DNA from: Brucella grignonensis
GTDB lineage: Bacteria > Pseudomonadota > Alphaproteobacteria > Rhizobiales > Rhizobiaceae
Direction of reading: 5' to 3'
Length of the DNA: 64,000 nt
Assembly: GCF_002252505.1 (NCBI RefSeq)
Contig: NZ_NNRL01000163.1
Location: forward strand, 253,981 to 317,980
The position numbers and the translations under genes are program-made. Each line of letters opens with the position of its first letter. Positions within the stretch are counted from its first letter, which is position 1. Below, one piece after another: positions 18,282-26,805 of the stretch. Under the pieces are notes generated by a model. The model was not told the origin of the DNA and made no database searches. It saw nothing but the letters and a program-made list of their open reading frames with translations.

Positions 18282-18638
18282 TTAGGCGGCTTCCCTGAAA
18301 GGCACACCTGCCAACTGTGCCAGATGGCCGGGAAGGTCGGTGCCAGCACCAGCCGCATTAATCGTGTCGAAATAATCATGCCAGCCGGTGGCCGTGATTC
18401 CGGCAATCAGCATGTCGAGAGCTGCTTCATCCGGGAAACGCCAGATGGCGAAGAAACTCTGGCTGGGCGCAAAAGACTTTGTCGCGTCGATGGAACCCAA
18501 TGCCAAGGCCTCGATACCGAGCGCGGCAAGCCCGCCCATACCCGCGCCGACTTTCTCAAAAAATGCCTGCCTGCCTTCAGCATCAAGCGCGTGCCAGCTC
18601 GATTTCGGGGAATAAAGCTCGGCGAGGTAATAGGTCAT
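18282..18638 (-). CDS. Hypothetical protein, DUF6616-like, in MarR operon
   Basis: 118 residues: MTYYLAELYSPKSSWHALDA, then IEALALGSID, FAIWRFPDEAALDML and GWHDYFDTINAAG. The pattern of alternating strands and helices suits a small dimeric alpha+beta barrel, and the sequence resembles DUF6616 proteins as I remember them. No signal peptide, cytosolic. Its ATG overlaps the stop of the upstream MarR gene by 4 bases (ATGA), so it is the likely target or partner of that regulator. Catalytic role unknown. Confidence 0.65.
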   Translation of the reverse strand: MTYYLAELYSPKSSWHALDAEGRQAFFEKVGAGMGGLAALGIEALALGSIDATKSFAPSQSFFAIWRFPDEAALDMLIAGITATGWHDYFDTINAAGAGTDLPGHLAQLAGVPFREAA

Positions 18639-19165
18639 GTCATATCCCTTAGGGTTTCATTGATCTTGAAAGAGCGACCGGCATCGGTGCGGCTCCAGAT
18701 GCGGCGCAGCAAGGTGCTGAGAAGCTGCTGTTCTCCTGACGAGAGATCGCTCATCAGGCTTGCAATCCATGCGGTATGTTGTTCGAAAAGCTGTTGCGCC
18801 AGCAGCCCCCCTTCAGATGTCAGCCGGACAGTCAGTTTGCGGCGGTCCTCGCTATCCGCGTGACGCTTGAGGAAACCATCGCGCTCCAGCCCGTCCAGCA
18901 GGCCGGTGATGGTGGCGCGCGTGACACCTGCGCGTTCTGAAAGCTCGTGCGGCGAGAGGCCGTCGGGCGCATTGTGCAGCAGAAACAGCAGGACGAACTT
19001 GCCCTCCGAAAGCTTGTGCGGAGCCAGCCGGTTGGAGCAATCACGGTCAATGGCCGCAGCAAGCGACAAGACTTCAAAGCAGGTTTTCAGCGCGTCGGTG
19101 GACGGGCTGTGCCGGCGTTCCATTTCGCCCAGAAGGGCGTGGTGCTTTTGCTCGATTATTTCCAT
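18635..19165 (-). CDS. MarR-family transcriptional regulator
   Basis: 176 residues with the winged-helix core in the usual place: LSEGKFVLLFLLHNAPDGLS, HELSERAGVTRATITGLLDGLE (recognition helix), DGFLKRHADSEDRRKLTVRLT (wing). The ATG at 19165 is used; the frame could be extended to a TTG at 19201 but that would cover the 18-bp operator palindrome. It likely represses its own two-gene operon through that palindrome. The ligand is unknown. Confidence 0.87.
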   Translation of the reverse strand: MEIIEQKHHALLGEMERRHSPSTDALKTCFEVLSLAAAIDRDCSNRLAPHKLSEGKFVLLFLLHNAPDGLSPHELSERAGVTRATITGLLDGLERDGFLKRHADSEDRRKLTVRLTSEGGLLAQQLFEQHTAWIASLMSDLSSGEQQLLSTLLRRIWSRTDAGRSFKINETLRDMT

Positions 19166-19176
19166 ACGGTGACTTA

Positions 19177-19194
19177 TAGTATGGCGCCATACTA
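19177..19194 (-). promoter_or_regulatory. Operator palindrome before the MarR gene
   Basis: TAGTATGGCGCCATACTA is a perfect 18-bp palindrome 11 bases upstream of the MarR start codon. Its size and place fit a MarR dimer binding site for autorepression. Confidence 0.7.
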
Positions 19195-19250
19195 AATGCA
19201 AGTGGCTTTGATTGCTTGAGCAGGAACAGTAGAGAGCTTGATCGATGGGT

Positions 19251-19278
19251 ATATACGGTTTATATATGATCCGTATAT
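19251..19278 (+). promoter_or_regulatory. Inverted repeat before the ParD-like/Map operon
   Basis: ATATACGG-N12-CCGTATAT, with an AT-rich centre (TTTATATATGAT) that could contain the -10 element. It ends 24 bases before the ParD-like start codon, a suitable place for autoregulation by a ribbon-helix-helix protein. Confidence 0.55.
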
Positions 19279-19302
19279 GAACTATATGGTCTGGACAATG
19301 CT

Positions 19303-19524
19303 ATGGGTATCGTGAAAATCGGCGATGAACTGCATGAGGAACTGCGCAAGGCGAGTGACGTCATGTGCCGTTCGATCAATGCGCAGGCTGAATACTGGAT
19401 GAAGATCGGCATGCTGGCACAAGCCCATCCCGACCTGTCGTTCAACGAGATCGTGCAGATGCAGTTGCGCGCAGCGCAGGTCGAGCTGCCGGTTCTGCCC
19501 GTTCTTACTGTGCAGTCGTCATGA
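19303..19524 (+). CDS. ParD-like family protein (antitoxin-like)
   Basis: 73 residues: MGIVKIGDELHEELRKASDV, then SINAQAEYWMKIGMLAQAHP and SFNEIVQMQLR. This matches the ParD_like family, whose N-terminal part resembles a ribbon-helix-helix DNA-binding domain. No ParE/RelE-type toxin gene follows. Instead the stop overlaps the ATG of a methionine aminopeptidase gene (ATGA). The inverted repeat upstream may be its operator. The function of this family is not established; antitoxin activity is only implied by similarity. Confidence 0.75.
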   Translation: MGIVKIGDELHEELRKASDVMCRSINAQAEYWMKIGMLAQAHPDLSFNEIVQMQLRAAQVELPVLPVLTVQSS

Positions 19525-20306
19525 CCAAAACCCCTGCCGAAGTGGAGAAAATGGCGACATCCGGCGCGCTGCTTGCCTCTGTTTTTGCGCTTCTCGACCG
19601 TACGCCGCTGGCGGGCATGACCACGATGCAGGTTAACGATCTGGTCGAGGATTATATTACCCGCGAATTGCAGGCGCGGCCAGCCAGCAAGGGGCAATAT
19701 GACTATCCCTATGTGCTGAACAGCTCGAAGAACGAAGTCGTCTGCCACGGCATGCCGTCGGATGACGAGATCATTGAAAACGGCGAGATCATCAACTTCG
19801 ATATCACGCTGGAAAAGGACGGCTATATCGCCGATTCCAGCAAGACTTATATGGTCGGCGAGGTCGCTCCCTTCGCCTCGCGGCTGGTTCGTGTGACCTA
19901 TGAGGCGCTGTGGAAGGGGATTGCCGCCGTGCGTCCCGGCGCGACTTTAGGCGATATTGGCTATGCCATAGAGCGCCACGCCAAGCGGCATGATTACAGC
20001 ATCGTGCGGGAATATTGCGGCCATGGTATCGGTCGCGAGATGCATGAGGAACCGCAGGTTCTACATTTCGGCAAGCCCGGCACTGGCGTGCGTCTGCGCG
20101 AAGGCATGGTGTTCACCATCGAACCGATGCTCAATCAGGGAACGGCCAAGGTGAAGACAGAAAAGGACGGCTGGACGGTGGTGACGCGTGATGGCAAATT
20201 GTCAGCGCAGTTCGAGCATACGGTCGCAGTCACCGCGAATGGCGTGCGGGTGCTGACCTTGCGCCCCGGTGAGGAAAAGATGCTTGCTGGTATCAAATCA
20301 ACATAG
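19521..20306 (+). CDS. map: Methionine aminopeptidase, type I (second-copy type)
   Basis: 261 residues. The five metal ligands of MetAP are present: D94 (INFDITL), D105 (YIADSSKTY), H168 (CGHGIG), E201 (FTIEPM) and E232 (QFEHTV), with substrate-binding H76 (VCHGMP). The enzyme removes N-terminal Met co-translationally in the cytosol. The metal loop IADSSKTY departs from the HGDTS-type sequence of housekeeping enzymes, and the gene is coupled to a ParD-like gene by a 4-base overlap. This suggests a paralogue additional to the main map gene, which is not in the window. A bidirectional terminator follows. Confidence 0.88.
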   Translation: MTKTPAEVEKMATSGALLASVFALLDRTPLAGMTTMQVNDLVEDYITRELQARPASKGQYDYPYVLNSSKNEVVCHGMPSDDEIIENGEIINFDITLEKDGYIADSSKTYMVGEVAPFASRLVRVTYEALWKGIAAVRPGATLGDIGYAIERHAKRHDYSIVREYCGHGIGREMHEEPQVLHFGKPGTGVRLREGMVFTIEPMLNQGTAKVKTEKDGWTVVTRDGKLSAQFEHTVAVTANGVRVLTLRPGEEKMLAGIKST

Positions 20307-20313
20307 AAAAACG

Positions 20314-20347
20314 AAAAAAGCCTCCGGCAATACCGGAGGCTTTTGTT
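20314..20347. terminator. Bidirectional terminator between map and argG
   Basis: GCCTCCGG-CAATA-CCGGAGGC at 20320-20340, with A6 before and TTTTGTTT after. It serves the convergent map and argG genes. Confidence 0.9.
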
Positions 20348-20364
20348 TTGTCATTTAAAACTGC

Positions 20365-21585
20365 TTAGCGACGGTCGCGCGCAGCAAGCGTGCGCAGGCG
20401 CAGTGCATTGAGCTTGATGAAGCCTGCTGCGTCTTTCTGATCATATGCGCCCTGATCGTCTTCAAACGTCACGAGCTTGTCGGAATAGAGCGACTTGTCC
20501 GATTCACGGCCAGTTACGATCACATTGCCCTTATAGAGCTTGAGCGTGACTTCACCTTCGACATGACGCTGGCTGAGGTCGATAGCAGCCTGCAGCATTT
20601 CGCGTTCCGGCGAGAACCAGAAGCCGTAATAGATCAGCTCTGCATAACGTGGCATCAGCTCATCCTTGAGATGCGCTGCACCGCGGTCGAGCGTGATCGA
20701 TTCGATGGCGCGGTGTGCAGCCAGCAGGATCGTGCCGCCCGGCGTTTCGTACACGCCACGCGATTTCATGCCGACGAAGCGGTTTTCCACGAGGTCGAGA
20801 CGACCGATGCCGTTGTCGCGGCCATAGTCGTTGAGCTTGGCAAGCAGCGTTGCTGGCGACAGACGTTCGCCATTGATCGAAACCGCATCACCCTTTTCAA
20901 AGCCAATCTTGATGATGGTTGGTGTATCCGGGGCGGTTTCTGGCGAAATCGTGCGCATATGCACATATTCAGGGGCTTCGACCGCTGGATCTTCCAGAAC
21001 CTTGCCTTCAGACGAAGAGTGCAGCAGGTTGGCGTCGACGGAGAACGGCGCTTCGCCCTTCTTGTCTTTCGCAACCGGAATCTGGTGCTGTTCAGCAAAT
21101 TCGAGCAGATGCGTGCGGCTCTTGAACGACCAGTCGCGCCATGGGGCGATGATTTTGATGTCCGGGTTCAGCGCATAGGCCGAAAGCTCGAAGCGAACCT
21201 GGTCGTTGCCCTTGCCGGTCGCGCCGTGCGCGATGGCGTCGGCACCAGTCTTCTTGGCGATTTCGATCAGGTGCTTGGAGATCAGCGGGCGGGCAATCGA
21301 GGTGCCGAGCAGATAGACACCTTCATAGACGGCATTGGCGCGGAACATCGGGAAGACGAAATCGCGCACGAATTCTTCGCGCACATCCTCAACGAAGATT
21401 TCCTTGATGCCCAGCATTTCCGCCTTCTTGCGTGCTGGTTCAAGCTCTTCGCCCTGGCCGAGATCGGCGGTAAAGGTGACGACTTCTGCGTTAAGCTCAG
21501 TCTGCAACCATTTCAGGATGATCGAGGTGTCGAGACCGCCCGAATAGGCGAGAACGACCTTTTTAACGTCTTTCAGCTTGCTCAT
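20365..21585 (-). CDS. argG: Argininosuccinate synthase
   Basis: 406 residues. The N-terminal PP-loop ATP-binding motif ([19 protein letters not shown]) and [13 protein letters not shown] are diagnostic, followed by the synthetase domain ([20 protein letters not shown]). It condenses citrulline and aspartate with ATP to argininosuccinate in arginine synthesis. Single gene with its own terminator; divergent from the methyltransferase. Full length compared with bacterial homologues. Confidence 0.97.
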   Translation of the reverse strand: MSKLKDVKKVVLAYSGGLDTSIILKWLQTELNAEVVTFTADLGQGEELEPARKKAEMLGIKEIFVEDVREEFVRDFVFPMFRANAVYEGVYLLGTSIARPLISKHLIEIAKKTGADAIAHGATGKGNDQVRFELSAYALNPDIKIIAPWRDWSFKSRTHLLEFAEQHQIPVAKDKKGEAPFSVDANLLHSSSEGKVLEDPAVEAPEYVHMRTISPETAPDTPTIIKIGFEKGDAVSINGERLSPATLLAKLNDYGRDNGIGRLDLVENRFVGMKSRGVYETPGGTILLAAHRAIESITLDRGAAHLKDELMPRYAELIYYGFWFSPEREMLQAAIDLSQRHVEGEVTLKLYKGNVIVTGRESDKSLYSDKLVTFEDDQGAYDQKDAAGFIKLNALRLRTLAARDRR

Positions 21586-21722
21586 AGTTCACTTCCGTCT
21601 GAGATGCGATTGTGGCCCAAAGGGCCGTAGAACAGGATGTTGCAGTTCTTTTATCAGTTGCTAAGCGGCGCGCAAGCCGGATGGCACTTTGTCAGCGAAA
21701 AGAAAGCGTCATCTGCCATTAT

Positions 21723-21738
21723 GGACAGTCTTGACTGT
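21723..21738 (+). promoter_or_regulatory. Inverted repeat overlapping the -35 of the methyltransferase promoter
   Basis: GACAGTC-TT-GACTGTC, perfect 7-bp arms. It covers the -35 element TTGACT at 21731-21736 and may be an operator. Confidence 0.5.
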
Positions 21739-21766
21739 CACTTTGATTTGTAACTATAAAAGTTAC
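21731..21766 (+). promoter_or_regulatory. Promoter of the SAM methyltransferase gene, probably leaderless
   Basis: TTGACT (21731-21736), 18-base spacer, TATAAA (21755-21760). The expected transcription start is at or next to the A of the ATG at 21767. The -10 is embedded in a second inverted repeat, GTAACT-ATAAA-AGTTAC (21750-21766), that ends directly at the ATG. Confidence 0.6.
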
Positions 21767-22453
21767 ATGATTAAGTCTGACAATCCATTTACCGATCCGC
21801 AGGTCGTAGCACGTTACGCAGAGGGGCCGCCGAAAGCTGTGCCGGGCTTTCGGGATATGCAGCGCATGACGCGTTTGCTGCTTGCCGAACACGCATCCGA
21901 TACTGCAAGCATTCTGGTGTTGGGTGCGGGCGGCGGTCTTGAACTCAAGCTCTTTGCTGAAAATCACCCGCATTGGACCTTTGAAGGTGTCGACCCTTCC
22001 GCAGAAATGCTTCAATTGGCGCGACAAAACCTTGGCACCAATGCAGCGCGTGTGAACTTCCATGAAGGTTATATCGATAGCGCAGCTCTCGGGCTATTCG
22101 ATGGAGCAGTCTGTTTGCTGACCATGCATTTTCTGGATGAGGAAACGCGCAAACAAACTCTTTTGGACATCCACCGCCGTATGAAACCCGGCACACCATT
22201 TATCATGGCACATTTCAGTTTTGAACAGGGCAGTGCTGATGAGCGAGCTTTGTGGCTGTCGCGCTATTCTGCCTTTTTGAATGATTCCGGTGTCGATATG
22301 GCAAGTGCAGTAAAAGCCGGTACCGCGATCAATGAGCGTTTGCATATTCTTACGCAGCGACAGGATGAGGCGCTGATGCGCGGTGCGGGCTTCAAGGATC
22401 TGAGCCTTTTCTATGCATCTTTCACCTATCGCGGATGGGTTGCCTACGCATAA
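21767..22453 (+). CDS. Class I SAM-dependent methyltransferase
   Basis: 228 residues, cytosolic. Motif I ILVLGAGGGLELKLFAE (SAM binding), acidic post-I FEGVDPSAEML, motif II region GLFDGAVCLLTMHFL and the DIHRRMKPGTPFIMAHFSF block are all visible. The substrate is unknown. The ATG at 21767 is preferred over the TTG at 21689 because a good promoter lies between them; this ATG is then at or near the 5' end of the mRNA. Divergent from argG. Confidence 0.85.
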   Translation: MIKSDNPFTDPQVVARYAEGPPKAVPGFRDMQRMTRLLLAEHASDTASILVLGAGGGLELKLFAENHPHWTFEGVDPSAEMLQLARQNLGTNAARVNFHEGYIDSAALGLFDGAVCLLTMHFLDEETRKQTLLDIHRRMKPGTPFIMAHFSFEQGSADERALWLSRYSAFLNDSGVDMASAVKAGTAINERLHILTQRQDEALMRGAGFKDLSLFYASFTYRGWVAYA

Positions 22454-22509
22454 ACAAGGGACGCTGAGACGGCTAAAAGAATCCTATGGCGGCGCGATTG
22501 AATTCGCGC

Positions 22510-22550
22510 CAGAGCGCCGTGCGTTCCTCGAGCGCACAAAGGACGCTCTG
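22510..22550. repeat. Short AGAGCG...CGCTCT hairpin repeat
   Basis: CAGAGCG at the left end and CGCTCTG at the right end of a 41-base imperfect hairpin with inner complementarity (GTGCGTTCCTCGAGCGCAC). Similar units are at 28695-28733 and 40388-40431. Confidence 0.6.
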
Positions 22551-22642
22551 AATTTTGAACCTACGCATCGTGCTTTCCAAAAATCTGTTTGGATTTTTGG
22601 GCCGATGCTGTAGCTTGCCGCGAATTCTCGGAGTACCTTTCG

Positions 22643-23302
22643 ATGTCTTTTCTGACAAACCTGACCTTCATTCCCGAATGGACCATCTTCGTCCAGTTCG
22701 TGATCGCTACTGCAATTTTATCCATCACCCCCGGCCCGGATATGACGCTTTTTGTCGGTCGTGCGCTTTCTGAAGGGAAGGCGGCTGGTTTTGCCTGTAT
22801 GGCAGGCGCAAGCACGGGCATTGTCGTGCATACGAGCATGGTGGCGTTGGGGCTTTCTGCGCTTATCCTCGCTTCGCCTGCAGCCTTCACGGCGCTCAAA
22901 GTGGTGGGTGCAGTCTATCTGGTCTGGCTTGCCGTACAGGCGATCCGCAAGGGATCGGCGTTCTCGCCGGAAAAGAATGGCGGCAAGAAGCACACGCTGT
23001 TCCAGAACTGGTTGACGGGACTTGGTATCAACCTGCTCAACCCGAAGATCATTCTGTTTAACATGACCTTCCTGCCGCAGTTTGTTTCCGCACATGATCC
23101 GCACGCCATGGGAAAACTGTTCTTCCTTGGGCTGTCGTTTATACCGCTGTCGCTGCCTTTCACCATTCCTATGGTGGTCGCAGCGGACAGGTTTGCGGGC
23201 CTTCTCAAGAAGAACCCAACGGTCACACGGATTGTGGATTGGCTTTTTGCCGGAGTGTTCTCAGCTTTTGCGCTGAAGATCATCACCGCACAGGCAAAGT
23301 AA
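22643..23302 (+). CDS. LysE/RhtB-family amino-acid exporter
   Basis: 219 residues with six hydrophobic segments. The family signature near the N-terminus is present (SITPGPDMTLFVGRALSEGKAAGF), as are GVYLVWLAVQAIR-type helix sequence and LLNPKIILFNMTFLPQF. It exports amino acids or related small molecules across the inner membrane. The ATG at 22643 has GGAG 9 bases upstream; the longer frame to 22589 adds a non-family extension. Convergent with a minus-strand membrane protein 2 bases after the stop. Confidence 0.87.
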   Translation: MSFLTNLTFIPEWTIFVQFVIATAILSITPGPDMTLFVGRALSEGKAAGFACMAGASTGIVVHTSMVALGLSALILASPAAFTALKVVGAVYLVWLAVQAIRKGSAFSPEKNGGKKHTLFQNWLTGLGINLLNPKIILFNMTFLPQFVSAHDPHAMGKLFFLGLSFIPLSLPFTIPMVVAADRFAGLLKKNPTVTRIVDWLFAGVFSAFALKIITAQAK

Positions 23303-23304
23303 AA

Positions 23305-23817
23305 TTACTCAGCCGGGCGGGCTAAAAAACGCCCGGCATTACGCCCGGCAATCAGCCAGTAGACGAAGCCGCCAACGATACCCGAGCAGGCAAAGGCACC
23401 AGTCATGAGGGCTATGCCAGCAGCTAATTGCTGATCATGGATCGAGAAAAGTGATCCTGTTCCCATTGCCAGCAACCCGATCACCAGACCGCCAATGCAA
23501 TAGGGCAATGAAGATTTCCAGCCTCTGGCTTCGCTGACGATAATCAGCACAAGCGCTGGGAAAAAGCTGAAACCACCTGCCATAACGGCAAGCACGGGGC
23601 CGCCAACGAGAACCGTTGCGTAAAAGCCGGTCATATCCCAGGCATCGCGGATTTCAGTGAAAACGTCCTGAAAGAACGGGTCTGACAGCGCATAGCCGAG
23701 AACATCGATCTGGCTGTATAGAATGGCCGCCAGAAAGAACCCAGCGGCCAGAACAGCTACGCAATAGCCGAAAACAATAACAACAAAACGCGTGATATAA
23801 TCAAACGTATCGGTCAA
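23305..23817 (-). CDS. Four-helix membrane protein, unknown
   Basis: 170 residues with four predicted membrane helices: about 10-35 (FVVIVFGYCVAVLAAGFFLA), 65-90 (YATVLVGGPVLAVMAGGFSF), 103-125 and 130-155. The only suitable start is a TTG at 23817, with GGAG about 10 bases upstream. It follows rlmN by 20 bases on the same strand, so it is probably in the rlmN operon. Conserved-looking but no family named. Confidence 0.6.
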   Translation of the reverse strand: MTDTFDYITRFVVIVFGYCVAVLAAGFFLAAILYSQIDVLGYALSDPFFQDVFTEIRDAWDMTGFYATVLVGGPVLAVMAGGFSFFPALVLIIVSEARGWKSSLPYCIGGLVIGLLAMGTGSLFSIHDQQLAAGIALMTGAFACSGIVGGFVYWLIAGRNAGRFLARPAE

Positions 23818-23837
23818 ACGCGCTTAGTCTCCGTGAA

Positions 23838-25073
23838 TTATTCACCGTGTCCGGCGATCATCATAGCTTCAAGCGCCAGACGCTCGGTCTTGCGCATACG
23901 TTCCGATTCCGACTTCAACTGACCGCAGGCGGCTAGAATGTCGCGGCCGCGTGGTGTGCGGATCGGTGAGGCGTAGCCTGCCGCATTCACATAATCGGCA
24001 AAGCGTTCGATATGTTCCCAGTCCGAGCACTGGTAGTTGGTGCCGGGCCATGGGTTGAACGGGATCAGATTGATCTTGGCCGGAATGCCCTTCAGAAGCT
24101 TAACCAGCAGCTTGGCGTCTTCCATACTGTCATTGATATCTTTCAGCATCACATATTCAAATGTGATGCGCTTGGCATTCGACAGACCCGGATATTCGCG
24201 GCACGCCTTGATAAGCTGCTCCAGTGGGTATTTCTTGTTGATTGGCACCAGAAGATCGCGCAGCTCGTCGCGCACAGCATGCAGCGAGATCGCCAGCATG
24301 ACGCCGATTTCTTCGCCAGTGCGGTAAATCTCCGGCACAACGCCGGAGGTCGAAAGCGTGATACGACGCTTGGAAAGCGCCAGACCATCGCCATCGGATG
24401 CAATCAGGAGAGCCTTCTTCACTTCCTCGAAGTTATAAAGCGGCTCGCCCATCCCCATCATGACGATATTGGTGACCTTGCGGCCTTCCGCAGGAACGAT
24501 AGCACCGTCCGGTGTGTCGGTTTCCGGGAAATCACCGAGGCGATCACGGGCAGTCATCAACTGCGCCAGAATTTCTTCTGAGGTGAGATTGCGCACCAGC
24601 TTCTGCGTGCCGGTGTGGCAGAAGGAACAGGTAAGCGTGCAGCCAACCTGGCTGGAAATGCAGAGCGTGCCGCGACCTTCCTCAGGAATATAGACGCATT
24701 CGATTTCGACGGGGCGTCCGGCACCGCGTGGTGGAAAACGGAACAGCCACTTGCGCGTGCCGTCCTGCGAGATTTGTTCTTCAACCACTTCCGGACGCGC
24801 AATGGTGAAATGCTGCGCCAGAAGAGCGCGCAGATCCTTGGAAATATTGCGCATATCGGCAAAGTCGGAAACGCCGCGCACGTAAAGCCAGTGCCAGAGC
24901 TGCGCAATGCGCATCTTGACCTGCTTCGGCGTCACGCCGATCTTGATCAGCTCATCAGCCATTTCCTCACGCGACATGCCTATGAGCGACGGCTTCTGCT
25001 CCATATTTGCGCGCACATGGCGGGCAAGCTGGTCGCGCGTATCATCAATGGTTAAGTCGAACGAAATGGACAT
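23838..25073 (-). CDS. rlmN: Dual-specificity 23S rRNA/tRNA adenine-2 methyltransferase RlmN
   Basis: 411 residues. Radical-SAM cluster motif [11 protein letters not shown] (CxxxCxxC), upstream [25 protein letters not shown] and the C-terminal catalytic cysteine region (ILAACGQL) are all in place. It methylates A2503 of 23S rRNA and A37 of some tRNAs, using two SAM molecules. An N-terminal segment (1-60) with HTH-like character is typical. First gene of a two-gene unit with the downstream membrane protein. Confidence 0.96.
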   Translation of the reverse strand: MSISFDLTIDDTRDQLARHVRANMEQKPSLIGMSREEMADELIKIGVTPKQVKMRIAQLWHWLYVRGVSDFADMRNISKDLRALLAQHFTIARPEVVEEQISQDGTRKWLFRFPPRGAGRPVEIECVYIPEEGRGTLCISSQVGCTLTCSFCHTGTQKLVRNLTSEEILAQLMTARDRLGDFPETDTPDGAIVPAEGRKVTNIVMMGMGEPLYNFEEVKKALLIASDGDGLALSKRRITLSTSGVVPEIYRTGEEIGVMLAISLHAVRDELRDLLVPINKKYPLEQLIKACREYPGLSNAKRITFEYVMLKDINDSMEDAKLLVKLLKGIPAKINLIPFNPWPGTNYQCSDWEHIERFADYVNAAGYASPIRTPRGRDILAACGQLKSESERMRKTERLALEAMMIAGHGE

Positions 25074-25119
25074 CTGTTTTCAACTGTTGAGGACGCCGCA
25101 TAAAGCGTGCCGGTAAATC

Positions 25120-25226
25120 TAGAGCATGTCTCCCGAAAGTGGGAACCGGTTTCGGGATAAAGACATGCGTAAAAACAAAAGCTTAAAGCGTGTCGCCCGA
25201 ATCTGATTGAACGCGACATGCTTTAG
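25120..25226. repeat. Palindromic intergenic repeat, GAGCATGTCTCCCGAAAGTG variant
   Basis: TAGAGCATGTCTCCCGAAAG at the left end, a TTTCGGGATAAAGACATGCG block, an A-rich spacer, then AAAGCGTGTCGC... GCGACATGCTTTA as a terminal hairpin. It lies between rlmN and ialB; the sequence from 25227 to 25355 has no recognised feature. Confidence 0.75.
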
Positions 25227-25355
25227 CGATTGCATGGATATATGGGCTCGTTCATTTGATTATGCGAGCCCTTTGCGCGCGCTCATAGCACACAATATTC
25301 GATCCGTCATCCCGCAGTATGGCTTGGCTGTTATGCAGGATGATCTATTCGGAAC

Positions 25356-25385
25356 AAAAAAGAAAAGCCGGAGCGAAGCCCCGGC
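25356..25385 (-). terminator. Terminator after ialB
   Basis: On the minus strand GCCGGGG-CTTCG-CTCCGGC (one G-T pair) followed by TTTTCTTTTTTG. Located 28 bases past the ialB stop. Confidence 0.75.
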
Positions 25386-25412
25386 CTATAAGTCTAATTT
25401 GAACCGATTGGC

Positions 25413-25922
25413 TTATTTGCACTTCTGAATGGCTGCGAGTGCTGCCGAAATGCCCTTGAGCGAATAGGTATAATTGGTCTTGGTGCCGCGCTTGGATTGT
25501 GCCTGCACCTTCATGTCCGAGCCGCCGCGCATTGCTGCAATCAGCTGTGGCTCTTCGGCGGCGTTTTCCATCCAGCCGGATTTACCGTTGACGAACATGG
25601 TGAAGTTGCGATTTCCAATGGTGACAATGACCTTGGCATTCGCATTGGTGTTCAGCTCATAGCCAGCCATGAACTGTGGTTCAAAGCTGATATTCTGTCC
25701 GGGCTTCTGGCTCACGAGGAAGAAGTTATCGCCGTGATCAACATTGGCTGGCGCTTTCTGCGTCGGAACGGACAGGACATAGCAAACCTTGCCATTGCCT
25801 GACTGATAGCTATATGCGCCCCAGGCGTCGAACTGCTTAATCTGGGTCGGTGTCTGAGCGAGAGCCGAGCCCGCCATTGCAATCGTGAACACCGAAGCCG
25901 CGACGATCGATTTTCCAAGCAT
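25413..25922 (-). CDS. Invasion-associated locus B (IalB) family protein
   Basis: 169 residues. Signal peptide of about 22 residues (VFTIAMAGSALAQ), then the IalB domain: FDAWGAYSYQSGNGKVCYVLS, a WMENAAEEPQLIAAMRGGSDMKVQAQSKRGT block and the terminal QKCK, with a Cys pair probably forming a disulfide in the periplasm. Family members contribute to host-cell invasion in Bartonella and are common in Brucella, where the role is less clear. Single gene with its own terminator. Confidence 0.85.
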   Translation of the reverse strand: MLGKSIVAASVFTIAMAGSALAQTPTQIKQFDAWGAYSYQSGNGKVCYVLSVPTQKAPANVDHGDNFFLVSQKPGQNISFEPQFMAGYELNTNANAKVIVTIGNRNFTMFVNGKSGWMENAAEEPQLIAAMRGGSDMKVQAQSKRGTKTNYTYSLKGISAALAAIQKCK

Positions 25923-26195
25923 GGTTTTTTACCGGTTCTCTTTCGTTTGCTTCAAAGTCGAATATCGGGATGTCGTCGTTCAACACGCCGTCCCGTTTGG
26001 TTACCCTTAATGTGCCTTAATCTGGGTTACCAAACGGTGAAGTTTTGAAAGAAAACTTGAACGAGCAGACCTCAGTCCCCGCAATCCCGTTGCCAACTTC
26101 ATCCAAAAGAAAGCGGCAAGAGTTTGTCATACTGCATCAATGCACGATGATCGTGATGTCGACCCGTAACAAAGCCGTGAAGGGGAGAGGCGGCT

Positions 26196-26576
26196 TTAAG
26201 CTGTCTCTTCCTCGTCACGAAGAGCTTCACGGGCTGCTATTCTATGGGCGGGCGTTATATGTGTGCGAACAGCAGTCAAAGCAGCCATAAGCACTGCAAT
26301 GTCATCGGTAAACCCGATGCCGACCAGCATATCGGGGATGACATCGAAAGGCAGAACGAAATAGGCAAGTGCTGCCATCAGCGTCATGCGCACGCGCGTT
26401 GGTGTGTTCTGATCGAGCGCACAATAATAGGCAGCCACGACCTCATCCATGAACGGGACCATGCGACCGGCACGACGTGCCGTCTTCCAGAACCCCTTTT
26501 TCACCCGCTCGCTGCGATTGTTGAAGTCGCCTTCGTCACCGGGTTCGAGGATTTCATCAATCTTGACGCGATCCAT
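26196..26576 (-). CDS. YkvA-family (DUF1232) protein
   Basis: 126 residues. The DUF1232 core is clear: LMAALAYFVLPFDVIPDMLVG followed by GFTDDIAVLMAALTAV. The hydrophobic hairpin suggests membrane association. Function of the family is unknown. Monocistronic. Its upstream region to 26805 is shared with the divergent orphan gene. Confidence 0.85.
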   Translation of the reverse strand: MDRVKIDEILEPGDEGDFNNRSERVKKGFWKTARRAGRMVPFMDEVVAAYYCALDQNTPTRVRMTLMAALAYFVLPFDVIPDMLVGIGFTDDIAVLMAALTAVRTHITPAHRIAAREALRDEEETA

Positions 26577-26805
26577 CTTTCGCTCAAACTCCTGTCAGCC
26601 CGTTGTCCACGACATTATCTACGACATGACGATATCGCAGATGGGAATATTGTGACTGCTTTTCAAGATTGGGAGCTGTGGTCTCCCCTGAGAGAACCAT
26701 CAGCTACACCAAGCCTCCCAAATCACAAGAATATAGCTCTCAGCCAAATCGGGGCGGCTTCTCGGTCTGTCTGATCTGCCTGATCTGATTAAGTGGAGGT
26801 TTATG

